Source of the DNA: Xestospongia muta
Taxonomy: Eukaryota; Porifera; Demospongiae; Haplosclerida; Petrosiidae
Reading direction: 5' to 3'
Assembly (NCBI GenBank): GCA_963693285.1
Contig: OY848922.1
Coordinates: 7,862,923 to 7,926,922 of the forward strand
DNA length: 64,000 nt
The notes below the pieces were generated by a model, which saw only the letters and a program-made list of their open reading frames with translations, was not told the DNA's origin and searched no databases. Positions 27,606-38,600 of the stretch are shown here, one piece after another. Both the position numbers and the translations under genes were made by a program. Within the stretch, counting starts at the first letter, position 1. Every line of letters starts with the position of its first letter.

Positions 27606-29931
27606 AATCGATTATCCATTAATAAATGATGCTTGTACTTGTAGATCTGAATTAAATAATTCTTCAATAACTTGTGATATTAAACTCAAATTATAATTAG
27701 AGATGGTGATATGTGGATTGGATATCATAATGACTCAGACTGTCTTATTGTTTATCCAAACTGCCCCTTTGATTTCTGCAATGATGGAACAGTTTATTTT
27801 GAAATAACTCATCCTAATCCACAGTGTCATGAAAATTGATTTGGCACACTTTGTGGACAGTGTGCTGAAGGACTCAGTCTCATGTTAGGTTCCAATCAAT
27901 GTGGACTAATGACCACATAGCTCTTATCATTCCATTTGCTTTAGCTGGTATAGCACTGGTAGCTTTTGTCATTGCTTTAAACTTAACTGTGTCTATGGGT
28001 ACAATCAATGGACTTATATTCTATGCTAATGTTGTCAAAATATATGAACACATCTTCTTTTCTGAAGGTCCTATACCATTTCTTAGTCTGTTTATTTCCT
28101 GGGTTAATCTAGATCTGGGTATAGAGACTTGTTTCATAGATGGTATGGGTTCTTGGACTAAGACATGGCTTCAGTTTATCTTTCCAGGTTATGTTTGGTT
28201 TCTACTAATACTCATCATAATATTATTAAGATATTCTAGCAAAGTAGTTCGACTTATGGGAAGACAAGTAATTCCAGTATTAGCAACTATGATCCTTCTC
28301 TCATATACCAAACTCATACGTACTGTCTTCCTGGTCCTTCATTTTACCAACATTCTTTGCAGTGGTGATAATTATGTCACATTCAACTTATCAAGGTGGT
28401 ATATTGATGCTAATGTCCAATATGTAAGAGGTTGTCATATACCGTTGTTCCTGTTCTCAGTGGCTGTACTCATTTTACTAATTGTTCCATACACCTTCTA
28501 CCTTCTAACAATACCATTACTTCAAGGACCTTTATCAAAATACATGTGCTGTCAAAAGTTGTCAACATATATGAAACCCTTCTTTGATGCATATGGAGGT
28601 CCATATAAGGACAAGTGTCGTTTTTGGACTGGATTTTTACTACTAGTTCGTGTTGTATTAGCACTGGTTGTGTCTGTAGATACTAAAGCTAAAGATTTAG
28701 TCTAATGTTAGGTTCAAATCATTGTGGACAATGCACTAATAACTACATAGCTCTTATCATTCCATTTGCTTTAGCTGGTATAGCATTAATAGCCTTCATC
28801 ATTTTTTTGAACTTAACTGTGTCTGTGGGTACAATCAATGGACTTATATTCTATGCTAATGTTGTCAAAATATATGAACACATCTTCTTCCCTAAAGGTC
28901 CTATAACACTTCTAAGTCTTTTCATTTCCTGGCTTAATCTAGATTTGGGTATTGAGACTTGTTTCATTGATGGTATGGGTTCTTGCACTAAGACATGGCT
29001 ACAGTTTATCTTTCCAGGTTATGTTTGGTTTCTACTAATACTTATTATAATATTATCACGATATTCCTGCAAAGTAGTTCAACTTGTGGGAAGACAAGCA
29101 ATTCCAGTATTAGCCACTATGATCCTTCTCTCATATACCAAACTGATACGCACTGTTTTCCTGGTCCTTCGTTACACTGACGTTCCATGTAGTGGTGAGA
29201 ATAATGTCACATTTAAGTTATGGTATGTTGATGCCAATGCACCATATCTAACAGGTTGTCATATACCATTGTTCCTGTTCTCACTGGCTGTACTCATTTT
29301 ACTAATTGTTCCATACACCTTCTACCTTCTTACTATACCATTATTTGAAGGACCTTTGTCAAAATACATGTGCTATCAAAAGTTGTCAACATATATGAAA
29401 CCTTTCTTTGATGCATATGGAGGTCCATATAAGGACAAGTGTCGTTTTTGGACTGGATTTTTATTACTAGTTTGTGTTGTATTAGCGCTGACTGTGTCTG
29501 TAGATACTGAGGCTACTGTAAGCTTGTATGTGTTAACACCTATTTTAGTTGTTATTATCTTCATATATTTTCCATTAAGGGGAGTATATTGACAACTTCC
29601 CTTTGCTTGTCTGGAGCTTTTCTTCATTCTCAACCTTATTTTAATGGCTTCTACTAATGAACAAAACTTTAATGAACTAAAAAGACAAGTGTCAACAATT
29701 GTTTTCGTATCACTAACATTTGTAGTATTCTGTGGTATTTTGATCTATCATGTCTGGGATCGATTTTTAAAGTCTCATTTACAAGACCGAATTAAAAAGT
29801 TGCTTAAAAAACAATCCAATATTCCAGCTAATGATGATAATGAAATAGAACTGCCATATTCTGTTATGCCAGAGTTACGTGAACCTCTGCTTGATGACCA
29901 AAATGACATTCCTCATAATAAAATAATCTGA
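27606..29931 (+). pseudogene. Compound pseudogene of the beta-helix/polytopic membrane family (two partial copies fused)
   Basis: The left copy starts within the cysteine-rich module (matching 33382 onward of the next gene) and has a missing base near 27690, a TGA in place of a codon near 27838 and a deletion at the CGQC motif near 27903. It then reads through the membrane domain to SVDTKA at about 28690. There it is joined to a second copy at the LMLGSN(H)CGQC motif with a one-base frame change, giving a stop at about 28703. The second copy is open from 28705 to a TGA at 29590-29592, where all other members have CGA (Arg), then open again to the normal end ELREPLLDDQ...stop. No N-terminal ectodomain is present. 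The second part is most like the gene at 54633, the first most like the gene at 31234. Confidence 0.85.
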
Positions 29932-30350
29932 CAATGCATTTCAGTAGATATATTATTTGACTTGTTAATGTATGTACTTTATATAGTATTAAATAGAGTG
30001 TGATTTTTGATAGTATGATGTTTATACATGTACTTTACTGAGTGTATACTAACATTGAATGATTATTAGTTTCCATTTGCTGATTAATAATTACTATTTG
30101 TATTTTTATCAATAAAAGTGTTTATTATTAAGAATCTGATTACAATTAAAATAAATTGATTGTTTTAACCAATTCACGGTCACTTAGGTTGTCCACATAC
30201 TACAGTATTGACAATACATAACAAACTATTGACTATTTGAGAATTGACTTCTCATGTACTTCAACAAGTGACCTCACAAAAAGTAGTACTGCAAACAATG
30301 GACAGCATTGTAAAGGCAATTATAAAATTAATAGTTTGCATTTTCAAAAG

Positions 30351-30393
30351 GTCAGATCATATCACGTGATAGTTATTACAATGACATCATTAG
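30351..30393 (+). promoter_or_regulatory. Conserved element with TCACGTGA and TGACATCAT
   Basis: 'gtcagatcatatcacgtgat' followed by 'agttattacaatgacatcat'. Counterparts lie at 35333-35383, 39594-39636 and 58631-58673, all in receptor intergenic DNA, and at 25739-25772 next to the TRIM-NHL start. Confidence 0.45.
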
Positions 30394-30757
30394 TATTAAT
30401 AACATTTATCATAATATTCATTAAAACTGCTGTTTGCTCAGTAATGTATTATTATGCTGTTGAGTTATATATATATATCTGTTTACGCTACAATGAGATG
30501 AATTTCGTTATACTATAGCTTTATCTCGCAATAAAAACGCTGCGTACAAACTAAGTCGCCAAGATGTCAATTAGGAAGTAAGAAGAAAGAATTAAAATAA
30601 TCCTGATAACATATTATTAAATAAAATTATTAATATAAAATACAAAGTTTAAGATGATAGTATTACACATTATAATAGATTATCAAATAAGGCAGTCTCT
30701 ATCGTTTCTACGAATTCCAGCTCTAAAACAACAATCGAGTATATTGTAAACAATTAA

Positions 30758-30787
30758 TATATATATATATTATATATATATATATAT
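30758..30787. repeat. (AT)n microsatellite
   Basis: Nearly pure AT/TA run; the paralogous spot at 59030-59058 has an interrupted version ('atatatatatacatatatat'). Confidence 0.8.
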
Positions 30788-31047
30788 AGTTAGAATCTTT
30801 TCATATTAATTAATAACTTTCCTATGTTAAATATTGATTAAAAAACTCATTCCATCGTTGTCAAGAGGCTACTTAAGTATAGCTAGTAACTTACAAGGTC
30901 CAGTTTTAATTTATTACGATCATAATATCAATTTTTGATACATCCACACACTTTAAGTGAGTGGGCGTCTGTGCCCTTTTGTGGTCAATTGAAAATCTAT
31001 TTTGGAAACTTCATTAAAACTATGAATCTATGTTACTATCAAAACTA

Positions 31048-31055
31048 TCACGTGA
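31048..31055 (+). promoter_or_regulatory. TCACGTGA E-box upstream of receptor gene A
   Basis: Palindromic TCACGTGA 179 bp before the ATG, in the block 'caaaactatcacgtgaactt' also found before genes at 35619 (35439-35446) and 59495 (59319-59326). A bHLH-type site by motif only. Confidence 0.45.
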
Positions 31056-31141
31056 ACTTGTAGCTTACATGATGTGATTGTCTGACTATTGTTCACTGGT
31101 AGTCGACCCTATTGTGTTGTTAGTGTATCTCTTTTAACAAA

Positions 31142-31196
31142 GTAAGTAATGTATCATTGATATTATGAATTTATCTCCAACATGCTTACTTTTTAG
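31142..31196 (+). other. 55-nt 5' UTR intron of receptor gene A
   Basis: Donor 'aaa/gtaagtaatg' and acceptor 'cttactttttag' flank 55 nt, 37 bp before the ATG. The same intron is found at 35526-35580 and about 59402-59457, and in related form before the genes at 44672 (expanded by an insertion), 49823 and 54633. Confidence 0.65.
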
Positions 31197-31233
31197 GTAG
31201 TTGTTCTTTAAGGTCACCCAATACTGCCATATC

Positions 31234-34200
31234 ATGAGTTGGTGTCATATCTATTATATAATATCAGTTATACTGTATATCTACAGTGGATATGTTACTG
31301 CTTCTGAGTATTATGTCTCTGCAGCTCCAAATGGAGAAGATTGTCCTTCTATTGACCTACCTTGTCACAACCTTTCCTACTATGCTGCTGATTATGCATC
31401 TTACTTCACTGATGATACAATCTTCTACTTCCTAGAGGGAACTCATATTCTACAAGATACATTGGAGATCAGTGGTGTAAGTAATATAACTCTACAGGGA
31501 CTGGGTCATATAGAACAAGGCTTCCATGAGACAGTTATGCAATCTACTTCAGTAATATGGTGTAAAGATTACAACAGAACTAGTATACGATTTATTAGTA
31601 GCAGAAATGTTGTATTGGAATCATTAACAATAGCAAATTGTGGAGAATTCGACAATTATCAGGGATATATCGTTAGCCTGCTCTTTTTTGACATCAATTT
31701 TGTCACATTAGAATGGGTATCAGTCCAGAATAACTCAGGTTATGGAATCTATCTAGTCAATGTTAAGGCTGTGTTAATTACAAATTCCTCGTTTGCTAAT
31801 AATGGAGCTCCTGAAACTTTTGGAGGTAATGCATTGAATTATTATTATGATCAGGTTGAAAGACTGTCAAGAGTTAATATTGTAAAATCAAATTTTACAA
31901 TGGGCTTAGGATGTGGCATGACTTTGTTGTATTATAATGAAACTGAAGCTGATGTAATTATTAATAATAGCATATTTTCACATAATACTAACATGCATAG
32001 TGGAGGAGGAGGAGTGTCAATTGGTTTGCATCAAGGAGATGGTAGTATTAAGTTTAGTAACTGTATGATATACAACAATAATGCTCAGCGATTTGGAGGA
32101 GGAATAGGGATAAATATATCAGGAAATGGTAGTATTGAGTTTAGTAATTGCAATATTTGTAACAATAATGTTCAGCGATATGGAGGAGGAGTGGACATTT
32201 ATTTATCGGGAAGTGGTAGCATTGAGTTTGATAATTGCGCTATACACAATAATACTGCTCAGCGACATGGAGGAGGAGTATTGATTAATTTTTATTCGCA
32301 AAATATTGAGTTTCGTAACTGCACTATAAGCAACAATATTGCTCAGCTATATGGAGGTGGAGCATTTATTGATACACATGGAAATGGTAGGATTGAGTTT
32401 TGTAACTCCACTATATACAACAATACCGCAATCCATGGATTAGCTTTTGTTCTTCATGATTTTCGAGCCATTTCAAAAATTGACTTTCTTTTTAAAAATG
32501 TTTTAGTTAATTTCAATAAAGTATTGAACAAGCTTGACGTGTATCAATCTGCTGTAGCATTAGTCAATGTTGATAAAATTACTTTTGATCAAATTGAGGT
32601 TAGTAATCATAACACAACTGGTTTAGTCTCTTTTAATAGTCTAATAACGTTTGCTAAAAATAGTACATTTGTAAACAATTCAGGCATTTATGGTGGAGGT
32701 ATTGCTTTATATGAATCTTCTCGATTATTATTAAAAGAATATACCAATGTATCATTTATCAATAATCGTGCCAATAAATCAGGTGGTGGAATCTATGTAT
32801 CACAAGTTCTTGGATTTAGTGTAGATTTTACCACAGATTGTACCTTTGAAGTTATTCCTCAACATAATTCTGATGATAATAATACAGTGTTGTATTTTGT
32901 CAACAATACAGCTGACATCTCAGGTGATGTCTTATATGGAGGTAAAATTAACAAATGTCTGAAGAATCTCTTCTTTGATCACCTATTTTACTATCCTGAA
33001 CAAACCGGTCTATCAGTAATATCATCAGAACCTGTTCAAGTGTGTTTTTGTGAATCAAGCAAACAAAATTGTTCTATTACCAACATCAGTATATTGGCAA
33101 TACCTGGGATTGATGTCAATGTATCATTAGCTATTGTTGGTTTAAGGAAAGGGTTAACAAAGGGTATGATTAAATTTACATCATCAGATAGCTCATTGAA
33201 TGTGAAAACAGACAATAGTATGTTAAATGCAACTTGTACCAATGTTTCCTTGAAGTTAAGTGCAAATCCTCATCTTTTAAATGCTACAAAGATCAATGTC
33301 ACACTTAAAAATTCAATCGATGAAAGTTTTCATTCCTTTCAAGCTAAAATTATTGATATTACAATCAAGTCTTGTCCAATTGGTTATCCATTAGTAAATG
33401 ATGCTTGTACTTGTAGATCTGAATTAAATACATCTTCAATAACTTGTGATATTAACACTCAAATTATAACAAGACGTGGCAATATGTGGATTGGTTATAA
33501 AAATGACTCAAACTGTCTTATTGTTTATCCTCACTGCCCCTTTGATTACTGCAATGATGGAATTGTTTTATTTAAAATAATCTATCCTGATCCACAGTGT
33601 CTTCTCAATCGTTCTGGACTACTCTGTGGACAATGTGCTAAAAACTTCAGTCTCATGTTAGGTTCTAATCAATGTGGACAATGTACTAATAACTACTTAG
33701 CTCTTATCATTCCATTTGCTTTAGCTGGTATAGCCCTGGTAGCTTTTGTCATTGCTTTAAACTTAACTGTGTCTGTGGGTACAATCAATGGACTTATATT
33801 CTATGCTAATGTTGTCAAAATATACGAACCCATCTTCTTTCCTGAAGGTCCTATTCATTTTCTTAGTCAATTCATTTCCTGGATCAATCTAGATCTGGGT
33901 ATTGAGACTTGTTTCTTTGATGGCATGGATTCTTGCACTAAGACATGGCTACAGTTTATCTTTCCAGCCTATGTTTGGTTTCTACTAATACTCATCATAA
34001 TATTATTAAGATATTCTAGCAAAGTAGTTCGACTTGTGGGAAGACAGGCAATTCCAGTATTAGCAACTATGATCCTTCTCTCATATACCAAACTCATACG
34101 TACTGTCTTCCTGGTCCTTCATTTTACCAACATTCTTTGCAGTGGTGATAATTATGTCACATTCAACTTATCAAGGTGGTATATTGATGCTAATGTCCAA

Positions 34201-34914
34201 TATGTAAGAGGTTGTCATATACCATTGTTCCTGTTCTCAGTGGCTGTACTCATTTTACTTATTATTCCATACACCTTCTACCTTCTAACAATACCATTAC
34301 TTCAAGGACCTCTATCAAAATACATGTGCTGTCAAAAGTTGTCAACATATATGAAACCCTTCTTTGATGCATATGGAGGTCCATATAAGGACAAGTGTCG
34401 TTTTTGGACTGGATTTTTACTACTAGTTCGTGTTGTATTAGCGCTGACTGTGTCTGTAGATACTAAAGCTACTGTAAGCTTAAATGTCTTAACATCTATT
34501 TTAGTAGTTATTAACTTCATGTATCTTCCTTTGAGAGGAGTATATCGACAAATTCCTTTTGTTTGTCTAGAGCTTTTCTTCATTCTTAACCTTATTTTAA
34601 TGGCTTATATAAATGCACAAACCTTTACCATTTCAAAAAGACAAGTGTCAACAATAGTTTTAGTATCACTAGCATTTGTAGTATTCTGCGGTATTTTGAT
34701 CTATCACGTCTGGGATCGATTTTTAAAGGCCCATTTACAAGAGCGTATGAAACAGTCAATCAAAACACAATCTGATATTCCATCCAATAATGATAAGAAA
34801 ATAAATCTCCTGACGATCTCTTCGGATATTAGTATCCCATCTTCCATTATGCCAGAGTTACGTGAACCTCTGCTTGATGATGAAGATGACATTCTTCATA
34901 ATAAAATAATCTGA
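31234..34914 (+). CDS. Receptor-like membrane protein A: beta-helix ectodomain plus polytopic membrane domain (1226 aa)
   Basis: Start chosen at MSWCHIYY, just after the 5' UTR intron; the in-frame TTG at 31201 is not a plausible start. Signal peptide at about 1-25; conserved block ASEYYVSAAPNGEDC...QSTSVI to about 115; beta-helix ectodomain to about 640 with many NxS/T sites; linker; cysteine-rich module at about 710-820 (CPIG, CTCRSEL, CPFDYC, GLLCGQC, GSNQCGQC); membrane domain at about 821-1160 with motifs NLDLGIETCF, KTWLQFIFP, LSYTKLIRTVF and GGPYKDKCRFWTGFLL; cytoplasmic tail of about 60 residues containing LREPLLDD. Unique to this copy are five consecutive 28-30-residue repeats of GGG...IEFxNCxIxNNxAQ (32002-32430), an expansion of the helix ladder. 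The hydrophobic segments number about eight to ten, so a standard seven-helix receptor is not supported. Function unknown; plasma-membrane surface protein inferred. Confidence 0.85.
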   Translation: MSWCHIYYIISVILYIYSGYVTASEYYVSAAPNGEDCPSIDLPCHNLSYYAADYASYFTDDTIFYFLEGTHILQDTLEISGVSNITLQGLGHIEQGFHETVMQSTSVIWCKDYNRTSIRFISSRNVVLESLTIANCGEFDNYQGYIVSLLFFDINFVTLEWVSVQNNSGYGIYLVNVKAVLITNSSFANNGAPETFGGNALNYYYDQVERLSRVNIVKSNFTMGLGCGMTLLYYNETEADVIINNSIFSHNTNMHSGGGGVSIGLHQGDGSIKFSNCMIYNNNAQRFGGGIGINISGNGSIEFSNCNICNNNVQRYGGGVDIYLSGSGSIEFDNCAIHNNTAQRHGGGVLINFYSQNIEFRNCTISNNIAQLYGGGAFIDTHGNGRIEFCNSTIYNNTAIHGLAFVLHDFRAISKIDFLFKNVLVNFNKVLNKLDVYQSAVALVNVDKITFDQIEVSNHNTTGLVSFNSLITFAKNSTFVNNSGIYGGGIALYESSRLLLKEYTNVSFINNRANKSGGGIYVSQVLGFSVDFTTDCTFEVIPQHNSDDNNTVLYFVNNTADISGDVLYGGKINKCLKNLFFDHLFYYPEQTGLSVISSEPVQVCFCESSKQNCSITNISILAIPGIDVNVSLAIVGLRKGLTKGMIKFTSSDSSLNVKTDNSMLNATCTNVSLKLSANPHLLNATKINVTLKNSIDESFHSFQAKIIDITIKSCPIGYPLVNDACTCRSELNTSSITCDINTQIITRRGNMWIGYKNDSNCLIVYPHCPFDYCNDGIVLFKIIYPDPQCLLNRSGLLCGQCAKNFSLMLGSNQCGQCTNNYLALIIPFALAGIALVAFVIALNLTVSVGTINGLIFYANVVKIYEPIFFPEGPIHFLSQFISWINLDLGIETCFFDGMDSCTKTWLQFIFPAYVWFLLILIIILLRYSSKVVRLVGRQAIPVLATMILLSYTKLIRTVFLVLHFTNILCSGDNYVTFNLSRWYIDANVQYVRGCHIPLFLFSVAVLILLIIPYTFYLLTIPLLQGPLSKYMCCQKLSTYMKPFFDAYGGPYKDKCRFWTGFLLLVRVVLALTVSVDTKATVSLNVLTSILVVINFMYLPLRGVYRQIPFVCLELFFILNLILMAYINAQTFTISKRQVSTIVLVSLAFVVFCGILIYHVWDRFLKAHLQERMKQSIKTQSDIPSNNDKKINLLTISSDISIPSSIMPELREPLLDDEDDILHNKII
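32002..32430 (+). repeat. Intragenic array of five beta-helix coil repeats
   Basis: Five units of 84-90 nt, each starting with GGA GGA GGA codons and carrying a 'gagtttagtaact'-type core (GGGx...SIEFSNCxIYNNNAQ). Other members have one or two such coils at the same place, so the array grew in this gene. Confidence 0.85.
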
Positions 34915-35525
34915 CAATGTATTTCAGTAGATATATTATTTGACTTGTTAATGTATGTATTTTATATAGTATTAAATAGAATGTGATTTTTGATAGTATG
35001 ATGTTTTTACATGTACTTTACTGAGTGTATACTAACATCGAATGAATATTAGTTTTCATTTGTTGATTAATAATTACTATTTGTATTTTTGTCAATAAAA
35101 GTGTTTATTATTAAGTGTCTGATTACAACTAAATAAATTAATTGTTTTAACCAATTCATGGCCTCTTAGGTTGTCTACATACTATACAATATTAACAATA
35201 CATATTATTTTAATTATTAATTATTATTGACAGCTCATGTACTTCAAAAAATGACCTCACAAAAAGTACTAATGTAAAGAATGGACAACATTGTAAAGAT
35301 AATTATAAAGCTAGTAGCTTGTATCTTCAAGAGGTCAGATCATGTAATGTGATAGTTGCAACAATGACATCATTAGTATTAATAATATGTATTATCATAA
35401 TTGCTTTTTCAATAAAATTATTATTACTATCAAAACTATCACGTGAACTTGTGTGGCTGGCATTATCTACTGATTGTGACCTTTGTTGACTGGTATTGTA
35501 CTGCTAGTGTATATCTTTTAACAAA
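34915..35525. other. Intergenic between receptor genes A and B
   Basis: Shared 3' UTR module with AATAAA near 35095, conserved element at 35333-35383, TCACGTGA at 35439-35446, then the 5' UTR exon and the intron of gene B (35526-35580). It is the shortest spacer of the array. Confidence 0.6.
35333..35383 (+). promoter_or_regulatory. Conserved TGACATCAT element upstream of gene B
   Basis: 'gtcagatcatgtaatgtgat' then 'acaatgacatcattagtatt', about 240-290 bp before the ATG; the E-box part is degenerate compared with 30351. Confidence 0.4.
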
Positions 35526-35618
35526 GTAAGTAATGTATCATTGATATTATGACTTTACTTCCAACATGCTTACTTTTTAGGCTAGTTGTTCTTTAAGGTC
35601 ACCCAATACTGCCATATC

Positions 35619-38600
35619 ATGAGTTGGTGTCATATCTATTATATAATATCAGTTATACTGTATATTTACAGTGGATATGTTACTGCTTCTGAGTATTATG
35701 TCTCTGCAGCTCCTAATGGAGAAGATTGTTCTTCTACTGACCTACCTTGTCACAACCTCTCCTACTATACTGCTGATTATTCGTCTTACTTTACTGATGA
35801 TACAATCTTTTACTTCCTAGAGGGAAATCATACTCTACAAGGTCCATTGGAGATCATTGGTGTAAGTAATATAACTCTACAGGGACTGGGTCATATAGAA
35901 CAAGGCTTCCATGAGACAGTTATGCAATCTACCTCAGTGATAATGTGTGGTCCTTACACTAGTGGTGGTATGGTGTTCTCTAATAGTACACAAGTTGTAT
36001 TAATATTGTTAACTATAACAAATTGTATGTTCAAAGGTAATGCATTCCAAACAAACATCGGCTTACACTTTTATGATATTAATAATGTCAAAATGAAATC
36101 TATATCAGTTCAGAATGGCTCAGGTTTGGGGCTCTTTCTTCAAAACGCCTTTAATGTACTCATAGTTGATTCATCATTTGCTCAAAATCAACATCAGCCT
36201 GGTAATTGTACAAAAGGCAATGCATATCTTAAATATAGTTACACTGAGGATACTAAAACTTGGTATAGAATTGACATTGTACGATCAAACTTTTCATTTG
36301 GATTGAATAATGGATGTGATACGGCTGGCTTTTCACCTATTACTAGTGGTGGTCTCAGTATTCAAACAGATAACACACCATACAAATTACAAATTAACAT
36401 TGACTCTGTATTTCTCTATGGTAATATTGGATACTTTGGAGGAAATCTTGCAATATATAACACTGGACACTTATCTCTTATAATGAACAACACAAGCATT
36501 AGTTATGGCAATGCATTTATTCCAATTAGTGATGAATATATAGGAAGTGGTATGTTTTTTTATCATTATGTTTTTGATAATAAGATAGAAGGTGAAGTTG
36601 AGGTTGTTATTGAAAATAGCAATTTTTCACATAATGTTGCTACATTGGGTGGGGGAGTGGTTTTTGAATTGCTTATTAATGGTAGCAGAGTTCATTTATA
36701 TAATTGTATTATATACAACAATACTGGTAATACTGGGTCAGGAGTGGTTATTGCTGTTCTAACTATTTTTGAAATCCCTCCTAGAATTTATTTTAAAAAT
36801 ATCACTATTGATTCTAATCACATGTTCGATCAAAGGGATGGGCAATACCAGGCTGCTGTGTTCTTATTGTATGTTCCAAATATTACTTTTGACCAAGTTT
36901 TAGTCACCAACCATAATACCACTGGTTTAATTAGTTTTAAAAGCTCATTACTCTTCATGACAAATAACCAGTTTGTAAAAAACTTTGGGATTTTTGGTGG
37001 AGGCATTGCTTTATACGATTCATCATATCTGTTACTTAAAGAAAGATCTGAAATATCATTTATTAATAATCATGCCAAAATGAATGGGGGAGGAATATAT
37101 GTATCACAAGTTGTTAGCACAAACGAATACTTACAATGCTTTTTTCAAGTGATTAGCAATAATGACATCATGCCTCACTTATATTTTATAAACAATAGTG
37201 CTGACATATCAGGTGATGTGTCATATGGTGGTAATGTGGATAGCTGTTATGGCCATGATTTATTTAAATCTATTTTTAACTACACTCTGCAACAGACAGG
37301 TCTATCAGTAGTATCATCTGATCCTATACAAATCTGCTTTTGTGAATCAAACAGACCAGTTTGCTCTAAGAAATATGACAAGAAAAATGTTCTGCCAGGG
37401 AGGATGTTCAATATATCATTAGCAGCTGTGGGATCACAAAATGGAACAACACCTGCTTCAGTACAATTAACAGAGTACCAAAACAAATCAAATTCTACTG
37501 TAGAAAAACTAAGTCCTCGTCACTGTGCAAATATTACTTATTTGTTCAATATAACAAATGAATATTTGACAACAGCACAAGTCTATGTTACACTTGCAAC
37601 AGTAATAGATCCTATAAATGACTCATTTGCTAAGATTATTAATGCTACAATAAAGCATTGTCCAAAAGGGTTTGAATTGAATAGTGGGACTTGTGGTTGT
37701 AGAAGTGAATTACTTCGTTATAATGAAATATCTTGTGATATTAATAGCAAGAACATAACAAGAAAAGGGAATTTATGGATTGGTTATAATAATGACTCAG
37801 AGTGTGTTATTGCTTATCCTCACTGCCCCTTTGATTACTGCAATGATGGAACAGTTCAATTTAAAATCACCTCTCCTGATCCACAGTGTCTTTATAATCA
37901 TTCTGGACTACTCTGTGGACAATGTTCTGAAGGATTTAGTCTCATGTTAGGTTCCAATCAATGTGGACAATGTACTAATAACAACATAGCTCTTATCATT
38001 CCATTTGCTTTAGCTGGTATAGCACTGGTAGCTTTCGTCATCACTTTGAACTTAACTGTGTCTGTTGGTACAATCAATGGACTTATATTCTATGCTAATG
38101 TTGTCAAAATATATGAATCCATCTTCTTTCCTGAAGGTCATATTCATTTACTTAGTCTGTTCATTTCCTGGATCAATTTAGATCTGGGTATTGAGACTTG
38201 TTTCATTGATGGTATGGATTCTTGCACTAAGACATGGCTACAGTTTATCTTTCCAGGTTATGTTTGGTTTCTACTAATACTCATCATAATATTATCACGC
38301 TATTACAGCAAAGTGGTTCGACTTATGGGAAGACAAGTAATACCAGCACTAACCACTATGATCCTTCTCTCGTATACTAAACTGATACGTACTGTCTTTC
38401 TGGTTCTTCGTTACACTGATGTTCCATGTATTGGTGAGAATAATGTCACATTTAAGTTATGGTATGTTGACGCTACTGTACCATATCTAACAGGTTGTCA
38501 TATACCATTGTTCCTGTTCTCACTGGCTGTACTCATTTTACTAATTGTTCCATACACCTTCTACCTTCTAACAATACCATTTTTTGAAGGACCTTTATCA

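Larger units (their letters stand above)
29932..31141. other. Intergenic region with 3' UTR module and promoter of receptor gene A
   Basis: Begins with the 3' UTR shared by nearly all members ('gtatttcagtagatatatta' type) and an AATAAA at about 30112. It then holds the conserved element at 30351-30393, an (AT)n tract at about 30758-30787 and the proximal block with TCACGTGA at 31048-31055. Nearly the whole region recurs at 58212-59400. Confidence 0.65.

Noticed and set aside
31201..31233. Upstream TTG extension of the receptor frames (also 35586 and 59462)
   Set aside because: Animals start at ATG; MSWC(H) is conserved in all copies and follows the 5' UTR intron directly.
33697..34730. Classical seven-helix GPCR
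   Set aside because: About eight to ten hydrophobic segments and none of the DRY or NPxxY type motifs are seen.
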